From assembly GCA_900547395.1 (NCBI GenBank), contig URGP01000008.1, positions 45,450 through 109,449 on the forward strand: DNA of 64,000 nucleotides. Reading direction: 5' to 3'. The stretch is from an uncultured Opitutales bacterium (GTDB lineage: Bacteria; Verrucomicrobiota; Verrucomicrobiia; Opitutales; Intestinicryptomonadaceae). Made by a program: the position numbers and the translations under genes. Within the stretch, counting starts at the first letter, position 1; each line of letters opens with the position of its first letter. Below are positions 1 through 9,614 of this stretch, piece after piece. The notes beneath the pieces were generated by a model that had not been told where the DNA came from, ran no database searches, and saw only the letters and a list, made by a program, of their open reading frames with translations.

Positions 1-3000
1 GAAACCAAGATTGCAAACGGCGTTTTGGTTTCAAAAGACAATTACGCATGCTTTGGCGGCAAGGATCTTAAAAATTACTCGTTTTCTTTCAAGGCGCGCG
101 CGCCGAAAGATGCCGAGCAAGTGCAAATCTGGGCGGGTTTTAGAAACAATAACCGCTTTGACCGCTACGTCGTGGGCATCAAGGGCGGACTCCTCGACCA
201 AATTTATTTGATGCGCCTCGGGTACATGGGCACCGACGAGTTTTTGGCGACGCGCCCCTTGCGTTTCCATCCCGAAGTAGGGCAGTGGTACAAAATGAGA
301 GTCGATGTTTGCGGCAAGCGCATACGCGTATTTTTGGGCGACGAAACTCTCCCGAGAATTGACGTTATCGACAATAACTCCGACCTTGCTCCGAGCGGCG
401 GTGTGACTTTGGGCGGCAGCTGGATTTCAACCGAATTTGACGATCTTGAAATCAAGCCTTTGCCTGATGACGCATTCAAGGGAATAAAGCCAAAGACTGA
501 ATTTGTGCAAAAATTGACGGATTCCCAAAAGGAAGAAAAGCGCAAGCAGGAACGCGCAAAGTACGCGGGCAAGAAATTGGACGACGTTTCAAAACCTCGC
601 ACGGAAATTTCGCTTGACGGAGACTGGCTCTTTATGCCCGAATACCAGTTAAACGACAAGACCAAGGCGGTTTCGACTTCCGTTGACGACAACAACTGGC
701 ATGTCATGCAGGTTCCGAGCTTTTGGAATCCCATCCGCATTTGGCTTCACGGCGAAACAATGAAAGCGGCGAACGGGCACGAAGCGAAGGGCGTTTCCGA
801 TAAATATTACCAGTCTGAAACCGACCGCTGCGAAAATTACACTTTCGACTATAAGAAGACAGGGGCGGCATGGTATCGCCAGTGGGTGGAGCTTCCGAGG
901 GAAATCGAAGGCAAGCATTTGGAGCTTCACTTTGACGCGGTGTCCAAAACTGCCGAAGTTTACATAAACGGCGAATTGGCTGGTTCGCACATAGGCATGT
1001 TCGGCGATTTCAACGTTGACGCAACGGGCAAATTGAAAGCCGGAAGAAATTTGATTGTTGTAAAAGTTATCCGCGACATTCAGGGCGCGGCGGCGCAGAC
1101 GAGCGACGCCATGGAAAATTACTATTCCTCTGTCCGCAAAGATGTCGGCGACAACAAGGACGACAAGCAGGCGAACAAGGAAGTCGTAACCGACATTCCG
1201 CACTGCTTCTACGGCGACAATCCCGCGGGAATTTGGCAACCCGTAAAGCTTGTAATTACCGACCCTGTCAGAATTGAAGACGTCTTTATAAAGCCTTCGC
1301 TTGACGGGGCGTCTTTCGAGCTTACCGCAAAGAACAATTCAAGCAAAAAATCCACGTTCGACATTTTTGCCAACATTGCCGATAAATCCGACGGCAAATC
1401 CATTTTTTCCGCTCCCGTATTGAAAGGGCAGACCTTGAAAGCGGGCGAAGAAAAGACATTCACTTTTGATGTCAAAAACTTAAAGCCGAAACTTTGGGAG
1501 CCGACAACTCCGAATTTGTACGACTTCAAGTTCGCTTTGTCGTCAGGCAAAAATGTTTTGGATTCTTTAAACATTGTTTCGGGCTTCCGCACCTTTGAGG
1601 CGCGCAAGGACGGCTTCCTTTATCTGAACGGGCGCAAATTCTGGCTGCGCGGCGGCAACCACATTCCGTTTGCCCTTCGCCCGAATGACGAAAAGCTTGC
1701 GGATAAATTTATGTCTTTGATGAAAGATGGCAATGTGCAGATTACCCGCACGCACACAACGCCTTGGAACGAGCTCTGGGTTTCCGCCGCCGACAGAAAC
1801 GGCATAGGAATCAGCTTTGAGGGAACTTGGTCGTGGCTTATGATTCACTCAACTCCCATTCCAAATGACGCCGTAATGAATTTGTGGCGCACTGAATGGC
1901 TGCAAGTAATCAAAAAGTATCGTAACCACCCATCAGTACTCTTCTGGACGACGAATAACGAAATGAAGTTTTACGACCTCGACGCCGACTTGGAAAGAGC
2001 GAAGAAGAAGTTTACCATCATTTCCGACGTAACGAAAGAAACCCGTAAAATCGACCCGACACGCCCGATATGCTTCGACTCCAACTATATGCATAAAAAC
2101 GGTTTGCGCAGGTTCGGTGCGGATTTTATGAGCACTGTTGACGATGGCGACATAGACGACAACCACGCATACTACAACTGGTATGACCACACGGTTTTCA
2201 AGTTCTTCAACGGCGAATTCCAAAAGTCGTTCAAGACGGAAGGCAGACCTTTGATTTCTCAGGAAATGTCAACGGGCTATCCCAACAACGAAACGGGGCA
2301 TCCTACGCGCTCATACCAGCTGATTCACCAAAACCCGTTCACCTTGATTGGCTACAAGGCGTACGACTTTGCAAATCCCGATTATTTCTTGAATACGCAG
2401 GCATTCACGACGGGCGAACTTGCGGAAACTTTGCGCAGGACAAACGAAAAGGCTTCGGGCATTATGCACTTTGCGTACATGACATGGTTCAGGCAGTGCT
2501 ATGACGCGGAAAACATCGAGCCTTATCCCACTTACTTTGCCATGAAACGCGCAATGCAGCCCGTATTGGTCAGCGCGGAGCTTTGGGGCAGAAACGTTTA
2601 TTCGGGCGAAAAGCTCCATACTCGAATCTATGTCGTAAACGACAACGAAGAGGGCAGAGCGTTGAAGCCGACAGTATTGAACTGGTCGATTGATGTTGCG
2701 GGCAAGTCTTTGGCAAGCGGAACTGCCAACTTCCCCGAAATCGAATATTACGGTCGCAAATACATCGAACCCGAAATTAAAATTCCCGACGTTAAAGGCA
2801 AGGTTGCCGCCAAGTTGAAGCTTTCGCTTTCGGAAGGCGGAAAGGTGATTTCACAGAATTGGTACGATTTAAACATTGCCAAAAAGCAGTGGAGCGCAAA
2901 TTCCTTCAAGGCAAAACGCGACATAGTGCTTTTGGACGGAAATGACGCAAAATCCCAACTGGACTTCTTGGGCGTGAAATATCGCAAGGCAAACAATGTC

Positions 3001-3555
3001 GCAGACTTGCTTAAATCCAAAAATTCGAGCGTTTTGGTGATTTCGGGCAACGTCGATATTTCCGATGAAGACGCGAAAGCCCTGCGCTCATTCCAGCAAA
3101 AGGGAGGCAGAATTTTGTTTCTAAACAGCAAGGAAGCGGCAAAGAAAACCTATCCCGAATACATCACAAGCTGGATTATCCCGACCGAGGGCGATATTGT
3201 CGTAATGGAGCGAGAAGACGATCCCGTATTTAACGGCATTGGCGAAATGCAGCTTCGCTACTTCAACAACAACAAGCGCGAAATCCCGAAAGCTTGCAGC
3301 GCGACATTGAAAATCGTGCGCAACGAAAACGTAAAAGAGCTTGCCGGTCAGATGAAAATCCACGCCTACATCGACGGAGGAAAGCCTGAAGACCGCATAA
3401 AGAAAATAGAATCCATGCGCGGTTTCCCGCTCATTCAGATAAATGACGGCAAAGGCAAGGCGCTGGTTTCTGAAATGTGCACCGACAAAGCGTTGACAGA
3501 CCCAATCGCGGGGCGTCTGCTTTCAAATATGCTTAAAGTTTTGGCGGCTGAATAA
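1..3555 (+). CDS. Glycoside hydrolase family 2 (beta-galactosidase-like), 5' partial
   Basis: The frame is open to the first base, so the true start and any signal peptide lie upstream; 1184 codons are visible. Order of parts: a LamG-like concanavalin fold (about residues 1-155), a charged linker (165-195), a GH2 jelly-roll sugar-binding domain (about 196-440, AWYRQWVELP), an Ig-like domain, and a TIM barrel (about 526-830). In the barrel, NNEMKF gives the likely acid/base Glu654 and SQEMSTG the likely nucleophile Glu755, a spacing usual for GH2. More beta domains follow, then a glutamine-amidotransferase-like region (about 985-1090). It should release beta-linked sugars from polysaccharide or glycan, probably outside the cytoplasm. 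The exact substrate cannot be read from the sequence. A strong hairpin terminator follows. Confidence 0.87.
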   Translation, partial: ETKIANGVLVSKDNYACFGGKDLKNYSFSFKARAPKDAEQVQIWAGFRNNNRFDRYVVGIKGGLLDQIYLMRLGYMGTDEFLATRPLRFHPEVGQWYKMRVDVCGKRIRVFLGDETLPRIDVIDNNSDLAPSGGVTLGGSWISTEFDDLEIKPLPDDAFKGIKPKTEFVQKLTDSQKEEKRKQERAKYAGKKLDDVSKPRTEISLDGDWLFMPEYQLNDKTKAVSTSVDDNNWHVMQVPSFWNPIRIWLHGETMKAANGHEAKGVSDKYYQSETDRCENYTFDYKKTGAAWYRQWVELPREIEGKHLELHFDAVSKTAEVYINGELAGSHIGMFGDFNVDATGKLKAGRNLIVVKVIRDIQGAAAQTSDAMENYYSSVRKDVGDNKDDKQANKEVVTDIPHCFYGDNPAGIWQPVKLVITDPVRIEDVFIKPSLDGASFELTAKNNSSKKSTFDIFANIADKSDGKSIFSAPVLKGQTLKAGEEKTFTFDVKNLKPKLWEPTTPNLYDFKFALSSGKNVLDSLNIVSGFRTFEARKDGFLYLNGRKFWLRGGNHIPFALRPNDEKLADKFMSLMKDGNVQITRTHTTPWNELWVSAADRNGIGISFEGTWSWLMIHSTPIPNDAVMNLWRTEWLQVIKKYRNHPSVLFWTTNNEMKFYDLDADLERAKKKFTIISDVTKETRKIDPTRPICFDSNYMHKNGLRRFGADFMSTVDDGDIDDNHAYYNWYDHTVFKFFNGEFQKSFKTEGRPLISQEMSTGYPNNETGHPTRSYQLIHQNPFTLIGYKAYDFANPDYFLNTQAFTTGELAETLRRTNEKASGIMHFAYMTWFRQCYDAENIEPYPTYFAMKRAMQPVLVSAELWGRNVYSGEKLHTRIYVVNDNEEGRALKPTVLNWSIDVAGKSLASGTANFPEIEYYGRKYIEPEIKIPDVKGKVAAKLKLSLSEGGKVISQNWYDLNIAKKQWSANSFKAKRDIVLLDGNDAKSQLDFLGVKYRKANNVADLLKSKNSSVLVISGNVDISDEDAKALRSFQQKGGRILFLNSKEAAKKTYPEYITSWIIPTEGDIVVMEREDDPVFNGIGEMQLRYFNNNKREIPKACSATLKIVRNENVKELAGQMKIHAYIDGGKPEDRIKKIESMRGFPLIQINDGKGKALVSEMCTDKALTDPIAGRLLSNMLKVLAAE

Positions 3556-3589
3556 TCTGCCTTAAAACGAGCTTCACATAAAACTTTCA

Positions 3590-3621
3590 CGGGAGATTGC
3601 ACTTGCAGTCTCCCGTTTTTT
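3590..3621 (+). terminator. Rho-independent terminator after the GH2 gene
   Basis: Inverted arms CGGGAGATTGCA and TGCAGTCTCCCG (3590-3601 and 3604-3615) form a long hairpin with a tiny loop and one G-T pair. A T run follows at 3616-3620. It lies 35 bases past the stop codon. Confidence 0.85.
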
Positions 3622-3694
3622 ATAAAATTAGTAGCATAATCAACTCCGCCGAATGCCTTATCCCCATAATTTTTATAAACAGGCAGTTTCCCAT

Positions 3695-3728
3695 AAAAAA
3701 GTTGCAGAAACGGAAGCCCTGCAACTTT
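3695..3728 (-). terminator. Rho-independent terminator after the thioredoxin gene
   Basis: Arms AAAGTTGCAG (3698-3707) and CTGCAACTTT (3719-3728) form a 10-bp stem. Read on the minus strand, a run of T from 3700 down to 3695 follows it. It lies about 60 bases past the stop of the minus-strand thioredoxin gene. Confidence 0.7.
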
Positions 3729-3790
3729 CACTATGGCATATTAAATTGTTTGGCTTTATAGTTGTTAATTTTGAATGAACAAAAAAGTTT

Positions 3791-4114
3791 TTAAGAATTG
3801 TAAAGTGTTTCAACTTCCGAACGAAGGGCGTCTTTTGTGGAGACGTTCGGCACTTTCTTTACCTGCTTCCCGTCCTTGAAATATAGCAGGGTGGGGTACA
3901 AATCAACACCCAAACTTTCTATGTAATCTTGGTTTTCATCGGCATCTATCTTGCAAAATTTCACTTTGCCTTGAAATTCACTTGCGACGCTTTCCAATGT
4001 CGGAGCAAACATTTTGCAATATCCGCACCAGGTCGCAAACGCTTCCAATACCACGAATTTATTTTCAGACAACACTTGTTCAAAATTTTGTGAATTTACT
4101 TTTTCAATACTCAT
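3791..4114 (-). CDS. Thioredoxin family protein
   Basis: A 107-residue single-domain thioredoxin, the usual length, with no signal peptide, so cytoplasmic thiol-disulfide exchange is expected. The active site reads WCGYC (Cys30, Cys33), with Tyr in place of the usual Pro of WCGPC. This changes redox potential in engineered thioredoxins and is common in thioredoxin-like subfamilies. The cis-proline loop is YPT (Pro74). It has its own terminator on the 3' side and is separated from the hydrolase operon by a bidirectional hairpin, so it is probably monocistronic. Whether it is the main thioredoxin of the cell cannot be told. Confidence 0.9.
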   Translation of the reverse strand: MSIEKVNSQNFEQVLSENKFVVLEAFATWCGYCKMFAPTLESVASEFQGKVKFCKIDADENQDYIESLGVDLYPTLLYFKDGKQVKKVPNVSTKDALRSEVETLYNS

Positions 4115-4151
4115 AATTTTTTTATCGGATTAACTTCTTTAAAATTACAAA

Positions 4152-4178
4152 AAAAATCCGCATTGTCTGCGGATTTTT
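4152..4178 (-). terminator. Terminator after the exported hydrolase operon
   Basis: Perfect arms AAAAATCCGCA (4152-4162) and TGCGGATTTTT (4168-4178) with a 5-base loop. A/T runs on both sides mean it can act on both strands. It lies 4 bases past the stop of the minus-strand hydrolase. Confidence 0.85.
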
Positions 4179-4182
4179 AAGA

Positions 4183-4980
4183 TTAGATTTTGTCGTACGC
4201 CGATTTTATGAAATCCACAATCAGCGCGGGATTTTGCAAGCCGTGCGGATGGTGTTTACCGTCGGGTTTCTCAACATATTTTATCGAGCCTTTCGCTTTT
4301 TTGAAAGCTTCGACGTACGGCTTTGCGTTTGTGGCGTTCGGCACTGTTTCGTCCAAAAGCCCCGCAATGAAAAGCACTGGGACTTTGCTTTTTGCAAGTT
4401 TTTTATAGTTGTGAACAGGGCTTCCCTTGAAGTTTTGCATATTCTCCAAGCTCCATTCCTTGCGTATTTCCTCTATGAAATTCGGGGATATTGTCATTAC
4501 GTCGCAAACGGGATTGTCAACATAGACGCAGGCGAGTTTTTGCGGCGAACGGTTTGCCCACATCAAGCTTGAAAGCCCGCCTCTGCTCAATCCTTCGAGA
4601 GTTGCTTTTTTTGACAAACCGTATTTTTTTGTGCATACATCATACATTTTGTCCAAAATTTTCATGGCTTCTTCGCTTGCGCCCGTGTACGACATATCAA
4701 CGAATGCAACATAAAAGCCCTGCTTCAAAAGTTCGTGGTCGGCATTTGCAAACGCTCCCCACCATGCAGGGCGCAATACCCACGCCTTGTCTTTGCGCGG
4801 AGTTTCAGGTTCAACGATGAATGCCGCGCAATTTCCCACTTTAAAATTTGTCTTTTTAAAGCCGTTCCACTGCGCGGAATTTGCGGTGGCTTCGTCTATC
4901 GATGGGCGCACTTGCATATCCGCAAATGAGGAAATTGCGGGAAGCAGAGCCAAAAAAAGTATTTTTTTTAATAGATTCAT
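4183..4980 (-). CDS. Exported alpha/beta hydrolase
   Basis: 265 residues with an N-terminal signal peptide (residues 1-20, ending SSFA). The fold shows the serine hydrolase nucleophile elbow GLSRGG (Ser132), a candidate acid Asp210 in GLLDETVP and a candidate His in GKHHPHG (His244 or His246). It resembles prolyl-oligopeptidase or acetyl-xylan-esterase-like families, but the substrate is not evident. Its start codon overlaps the stop of the upstream RpiB-like gene (ATGA at 4977-4980), so the two are translationally coupled and probably act together in the periplasm or outside. A sugar-ester substrate would fit the neighbours, but this is inference. Confidence 0.8.
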   Translation of the reverse strand: MNLLKKILFLALLPAISSFADMQVRPSIDEATANSAQWNGFKKTNFKVGNCAAFIVEPETPRKDKAWVLRPAWWGAFANADHELLKQGFYVAFVDMSYTGASEEAMKILDKMYDVCTKKYGLSKKATLEGLSRGGLSSLMWANRSPQKLACVYVDNPVCDVMTISPNFIEEIRKEWSLENMQNFKGSPVHNYKKLAKSKVPVLFIAGLLDETVPNATNAKPYVEAFKKAKGSIKYVEKPDGKHHPHGLQNPALIVDFIKSAYDKI

Positions 4981-5549
4981 TTCTTTGAAGATTTAACGTT
5001 TATTTCGGCAATTTCCTTTGCAAGTTCCACAACTTTGCCGTAAGACTTGCTTAGAAAATCGTTGTCTTTCGCAAAGTCTGTTGAAATAAACGCAAGAGCC
5101 ATTTCTTTTGCCTTTTCGGGATTTACGATTTTTCCGCCCATTGCAAGAACATTTGCGTTGTTTACCACGCGCGAAAGTCGGGCGGTTTCAACGCTTTCGC
5201 AGAGGGCGCAAAATACGCCGCTGAATTTGTTGGCAACCAAATTCACCCCCATGCCCGTGCCGCAAAATACAAATCCGAAATCGTAGTCGTTTTCGGACAT
5301 TTCCTTTCCCAAATTGAAACCAACGTCAAAATAGTTTTGGCGTTCTTCCCCCGTCAAATCTTTCACTTTAAAACCTTGTTGGAGCAGGAGTTCCTTTACG
5401 GCATTTTTAAGCGCAAGCCCGCTTGGGTCTGACGCCAAAACGGCGGTTCTGGGGCGTGGTGCAGCCATTGCAAATGCAGATTGTGCCTGTATTGCAATTA
5501 GCGTTATTGATAAAAACAGGGAGAAAATAACGGTTTTTAGCTTTTTCAT
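4977..5549 (-). CDS. Exported RpiB/LacA/LacB-family protein, probably altered active site
   Basis: 190 residues. A signal peptide (about 1-27, ending SAFA) precedes a complete RpiB-type sugar-phosphate isomerase fold. The anion hole and base region FCGTGMGVNLVANK keeps the Cys (Cys96) that serves as base in RpiB. Two other conserved positions differ: the RpiB DHxG motif reads DPSG (Asp41-Pro42), and the ring-opening His of SRxHN is Val (SRVVNN, Val129). RpiB normally works in the cytoplasm on phosphosugars, which are not expected outside, so export plus loss of the histidines suggests a new substrate or a non-isomerase role. It is coupled to the downstream hydrolase by a 4-base overlap. Confidence 0.82.
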   Translation of the reverse strand: MKKLKTVIFSLFLSITLIAIQAQSAFAMAAPRPRTAVLASDPSGLALKNAVKELLLQQGFKVKDLTGEERQNYFDVGFNLGKEMSENDYDFGFVFCGTGMGVNLVANKFSGVFCALCESVETARLSRVVNNANVLAMGGKIVNPEKAKEMALAFISTDFAKDNDFLSKSYGKVVELAKEIAEINVKSSKK

Positions 5550-5623
5550 AATGTCTTTTTATTGTTAAAATTCTTTTTTTCAAAATATAAAAAAATCGTT
5601 TCGGTACAAGATTTTTATGGCGC

Positions 5624-5652
5624 AAAAAAAAGCCCTCCGAAACGAAGGGCTT
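5624..5652 (-). terminator. Terminator after PEP-CTERM gene
   Basis: Arms AAGCCCT (5630-5636) and AGGGCTT (5646-5652). Read on the minus strand, a T run (5630-5624) follows the stem. It lies 22 bases past the stop of the 5675-7147 gene. Confidence 0.8.
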
Positions 5653-5674
5653 AAAATTCTTGTTATATCAAGAC

Positions 5675-7147
5675 TTACTTTCTTCTGCGATATGCCGCAA
5701 GCGCAAGTGCAATCGCGCCGAAAATTGCCGCGTATGCCGATGGCTCGGGAACATAATTATACGTTATGCCGAATGTTTTTCCGCCGTCTGTCGTAAAGAA
5801 AGAGTAGGTGTCGTTGTCGTTTGCCTTGATTATTTTTACAAGATCTTCGTTGCCGATTTCGGCCTCATTCAAATAATTTTGCATAATGCTGGCTTCTCTT
5901 CCGTTCCAGTTGTTTGTGGAGGAAATGACATTGAAAGTGTAAGTTCCTTCGCCTTCCGCCGGGGCAAAGTTAGTGAAATCAAGCTCTAAGGCGTAGCCCG
6001 TTTGAGATATGGAATCATTATATTCTATCCAGGCCGCTTTAAATGTAGAGATGCCGTTTTGGTCGGCGACAAATTTAATTGTGCCTCCCGTTCCGATGCT
6101 GTCAGCTTGTTCGGTAAGACCGAGGCACTTTACCATGTAAGATTGTCCGTCGGCAGGTTTTATGTTAGAGCCGTGAAGCTCGATTGTGGAATCATTGCCG
6201 TACATTATCAAAGTATGGCTTGGCGCGTTAAGTTTTGCAGTATCCTTTAATATAAGATGCCCTGAGGTAGTATTGGTGGAACTGCTGTTGTCCGCAGTTC
6301 CGACAAGCAGGTTTTGCGTGAAATTCAAAGTTGCGTTTTCGCTGACTGTTACTATTGCCGCATTGGAAATGAAAGAGTAACTTTTCAAATTCATTACAGA
6401 ATTACCCTTTAAATTGACTTTGGCAACGGTATTGGTTTTCGTGTCACCAAAATAAGCCTTGTTTGACGCATTGAAGACTGCGTCACCATAAACATTTAAT
6501 TCCGCATTTTTATAGAGATAAATAGTGGAAGCGTTTACGGTGGAATTTTCAAAGACATTCAAAGTGGATTTTGCCGACGCCGATTCCGCCCAGACTCTCG
6601 AATTGCCGATTTTCACGCCATTGTTGTTGCCTGTCGTAATTACGGAATTGCCGTAGAAATTGGCAGTTATGTCTATTTGGTTTGCTTCTTCACCAATCAA
6701 AACGCCCCAATTTTTGTCGGTAAGTTTCGCATTTTCGCAAACATTTATGATTGACTGCGTTTCATGTATATAGCGATGGTCTTGTCCGTCGCCCGAATTA
6801 AATGCAGATGTCGTTTGAAAATTTGCCGTTCCGCCTATCGTGAGGGTTCCAGCGCGAACCATTGAAACCGAGGTCGAAAATGTCCCTCCCGAAACAATCA
6901 CATTTCCGGTAAACAAATCCAGACGCCCGACTGAAACATCGGAATTGGAATAGGTATTGGATTCGAGCTTGTCGATTTTGGCGGTATCGGAACTTGTCGG
7001 AACATTTCCGCCTGTCCAAGTAGTACCGTCAGTCCAGTCTCCGTCAGGAGCGTCTTCGGTGGGGGCGCGCCATATGTCTGCTGCAAAAAGCCCTGTTGAG
7101 ACGCCTGTAAATATTAAAGAGGCATAAAATAAAGTTTTTAATTTCAT
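5675..7147 (-). CDS. PEP-CTERM surface protein, beta-helix/autotransporter-like repeats
   Basis: 490 residues from the ATG at 7147. An in-frame upstream start exists, but the signal peptide (MKLKTLFYASLIFTG, ending FAA) begins here. The body is a low-complexity beta-repeat rich in Asn, Thr, Gly and Val (patterns such as LNVYGDAVFNAS and VTVSENATLNF), as in passenger regions of autotransporter-like proteins. The tail is a PEP-CTERM sorting signal: VPEPSAY, a hydrophobic helix and a YRRRK end. The protein is thus expected to be exported by Sec, processed by an exosortase and attached to the envelope or exopolysaccharide. No exosortase gene is in this window. The specific role is unknown. Confidence 0.85.
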   Translation of the reverse strand: MKLKTLFYASLIFTGVSTGLFAADIWRAPTEDAPDGDWTDGTTWTGGNVPTSSDTAKIDKLESNTYSNSDVSVGRLDLFTGNVIVSGGTFSTSVSMVRAGTLTIGGTANFQTTSAFNSGDGQDHRYIHETQSIINVCENAKLTDKNWGVLIGEEANQIDITANFYGNSVITTGNNNGVKIGNSRVWAESASAKSTLNVFENSTVNASTIYLYKNAELNVYGDAVFNASNKAYFGDTKTNTVAKVNLKGNSVMNLKSYSFISNAAIVTVSENATLNFTQNLLVGTADNSSSTNTTSGHLILKDTAKLNAPSHTLIMYGNDSTIELHGSNIKPADGQSYMVKCLGLTEQADSIGTGGTIKFVADQNGISTFKAAWIEYNDSISQTGYALELDFTNFAPAEGEGTYTFNVISSTNNWNGREASIMQNYLNEAEIGNEDLVKIIKANDNDTYSFFTTDGGKTFGITYNYVPEPSAYAAIFGAIALALAAYRRRK

Positions 7148-7247
7148 AAATTTATTTTTTAATGAAAAAACGCAACTCGTCAACCAATAAAAATATTTAT
7201 TTGATTTTGCTTGCGACAAATCGGTTATTTTTTATTTTCAAATTTTT

Positions 7248-9500
7248 ATGAAAAGGGTGGTTTTTTGTTTTTTAATTATGCTATCTTGCGAAATTTTCGC
7301 GCAAGAAGATTATGTAAAATATGTAAATCCCTACATGGGCAACATAAGCCATACGCTTGTGCCGAGCCTGCCGACAATCCAGCTTCCGCACTCCATGCTC
7401 AGGGTTTATCCGAAAAGGCAGGATTTTGCGACTTGGGTTGTTGAAGATTTTTCTCTTGTTTCTCCGTCGCACCGCAACATATTTTCGGGCAACGGAATTT
7501 TGCCGTTTGTCGGAAAATCCGTTCCCGAAGTTTCTACTTTAGATAACGAAAAAATCTCGCCTTATTCGTATTTTGCCATTTTGGACGGGCAGGAAATAGG
7601 CGTTGAGTTTGTGCCGTCTTTCAAAAGCGCGCTTTATTCTTTCGATTTTTCAAATTCCCCCGCGGGGGAGGTCCGCAAAATCCGCATAAGAGTCGATAGC
7701 GGCGAAATCAAATTCGAAAAAAACAGGATAAATTTAATTCAAAACACGGGCAAGGCAGACAATGTTAAAATGTACGTTTCATTGGAGTTCGACGCCGAGC
7801 CGAAAGATGTAAAAATATATCCTTTTTCCCGCAAGCCTGAAAAAAATCCGCTATTGAAGCCCTCGAAGCCGTTTGTCGCAAAGCACGGGGCTGACGCTGT
7901 TTTGGATTTTGGAAGCGAAATTCAAAAAGTTTCGGTAAAATACGGGATTTCATTCATAGATTTTGAAAGCGCGCAAAATAATTTGAAAAGGGAAATTGCC
8001 GATTTTGACATCGAAAAATTAAAGGGAAACGGTAATAAAATCTGGAACGAAGCCCTTTCAAAAATAAAAATAAAATCCTGCGACGAAGAGATGAAGCGCG
8101 TCTTTTACACTTCGTTTTGGCGCACTTTCGAGCGCATGATTGATTTTAGCGAATACGGCAGGTATTACAGCGCATACGACAATTCGGTGCATGAAACCGA
8201 CAAGCCCTTTTATTGCGACGACTGGATATGGGATACTTACCGCACATCGCATCCCTTGCGCGTCCTATTGGAGCCTTCAAAAGAGGCGCAAATGCTGCAA
8301 AGCTACATTGATATGGCAAACCAGACTTCCGAAAAATGGCTGCCGACTTTCCCGCAGATTTTCGGCGACGCCCACGCAATGAACGGCAACCACGTTGTGG
8401 CAAGCTTTTTGGACGCCTATCAAAAAGGCGTTAAAGGCTTTGATTTCAAGGCGGCGGTTTCGCTTTCCATCAACACTCTTTTGACTGAAAGCATTATTCC
8501 GTGGCATCGCGGGCATCGCACTGTTTTGGACGATTTTTATTCAAAAAACGGATATTTTCCTGCGCTAAAACAGGGAGAAGCGGAAAGTGTGGCGGAAGTA
8601 AATACATTTGAAAAACGCCAGTCGGTTGCGGTGACGCTTGCAGCGAGTTTTGACGACTGGTGTACATACAAAATGCTGGAATGTTTTGAAAGGGATTTTC
8701 CAAAACAAACGGGCGGCAATTTTTCGGAAAACAAAAAGCTCTTTTTGTATCGCGCCAAAAACGCTGAAAATTTGTTCAATAAAAAAACGGGATTTTTCCA
8801 TCCGAAAGATTTTGAGGGCAACTTTATCGAGCCTTTCGATTACCGAATTTCAGGCGGCTTGGGCTTTCGGGATTATTACGACGAAAACAATGCTTGGACC
8901 TACCGCTGGGACGCTCCGCATCTCGATTTGGTCGGCTTGATGGGCGGAGCGGAAAATTTCGAGAAAAATTTGGACGACACATTCCATACTCCGACGGGGC
9001 TTCCGAAATGGCGATTTTGGGGAAACCATGCTCCCGACCAAACGGGCAATGTCGGGCAGTTTTCAATGGGAAACGAGCCGTCTTTTCACATCCCGTATTT
9101 GTACAACAGGATAGGGAAGGGGTGGAAGACCCAAAAGGCGGTGCGCGCGCTTGTTTACACTTGGTTTAGAGACGACTTGATGGGCGTTCCGGGCGACGAG
9201 GACGGAGGAGCGATGAGCGCGTTTGTCGTATGGAGCATGTTGGGGCTTTATCCCGACGTCGGAGAGCCGACTTACCAAATTGGCTCTCCGTTTTTCGAGG
9301 AAGCGGAAATCTCGCTTGAAAACGGCGGAAAAATAAAGATTATCGCAAAGAACAATTCAAGGGAAAACAAGTATGTAAAATCCCTTAAAATAAACGGGGA
9401 AAACCATGAAAAGCTAAATATCCCGCATGGCAAGCTGAAATCGGGAGCGGTTCTTGAATTTGAAATGTCTGAAAGACCGAACAAAAAAAACGCTAATTAA
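7248..9500 (+). CDS. Glycoside hydrolase family 92 (alpha-mannosidase), exported
   Basis: 750 residues with a signal peptide (MKRVVFCFLIMLSC, ending FAQ). The N-terminal YVNPYMG and the C-terminal half motifs GNEPSFHIPYLYN and GDEDGGAMSAFVVWSMLGLY are hallmarks of GH92 calcium-dependent exo-alpha-mannosidases, and the length fits. The enzyme should trim terminal mannose from N-glycans or mannans in the periplasm or outside. It is divergent from the PEP-CTERM gene, with about 100 bases between their starts, and ends at a hairpin terminator. With GH2, GH20 and the esterase-like enzyme in this window it suggests a glycan-foraging lifestyle. Confidence 0.92.
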   Translation: MKRVVFCFLIMLSCEIFAQEDYVKYVNPYMGNISHTLVPSLPTIQLPHSMLRVYPKRQDFATWVVEDFSLVSPSHRNIFSGNGILPFVGKSVPEVSTLDNEKISPYSYFAILDGQEIGVEFVPSFKSALYSFDFSNSPAGEVRKIRIRVDSGEIKFEKNRINLIQNTGKADNVKMYVSLEFDAEPKDVKIYPFSRKPEKNPLLKPSKPFVAKHGADAVLDFGSEIQKVSVKYGISFIDFESAQNNLKREIADFDIEKLKGNGNKIWNEALSKIKIKSCDEEMKRVFYTSFWRTFERMIDFSEYGRYYSAYDNSVHETDKPFYCDDWIWDTYRTSHPLRVLLEPSKEAQMLQSYIDMANQTSEKWLPTFPQIFGDAHAMNGNHVVASFLDAYQKGVKGFDFKAAVSLSINTLLTESIIPWHRGHRTVLDDFYSKNGYFPALKQGEAESVAEVNTFEKRQSVAVTLAASFDDWCTYKMLECFERDFPKQTGGNFSENKKLFLYRAKNAENLFNKKTGFFHPKDFEGNFIEPFDYRISGGLGFRDYYDENNAWTYRWDAPHLDLVGLMGGAENFEKNLDDTFHTPTGLPKWRFWGNHAPDQTGNVGQFSMGNEPSFHIPYLYNRIGKGWKTQKAVRALVYTWFRDDLMGVPGDEDGGAMSAFVVWSMLGLYPDVGEPTYQIGSPFFEEAEISLENGGKIKIIAKNNSRENKYVKSLKINGENHEKLNIPHGKLKSGAVLEFEMSERPNKKNAN

Positions 9501-9543
9501 GATAAAACAGAAATTTGAAGATTTAGAATATCTAGCAATCAAA

Positions 9544-9572
9544 AGCGCGGCAAAAAATGCCGCTCTTTTTTT
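9544..9572 (+). terminator. Terminator after the GH92 gene
   Basis: Arms AGCGCGGCA and TGCCGCTCT (9544-9552 and 9558-9566) pair with one mismatch around an A-rich loop. A T run continues to 9572. Confidence 0.75.
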
Positions 9573-9614
9573 ACACCCCATTCTTCTGTTTAAATGAATT
9601 TGGCGGTTTTTGGT

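Noticed and set aside
649-1239. Long minus-strand frames under the GH2 gene
   Set aside because: They lie antisense to a clear GH2 domain, lack ribosome-binding sites, and show no family motifs.
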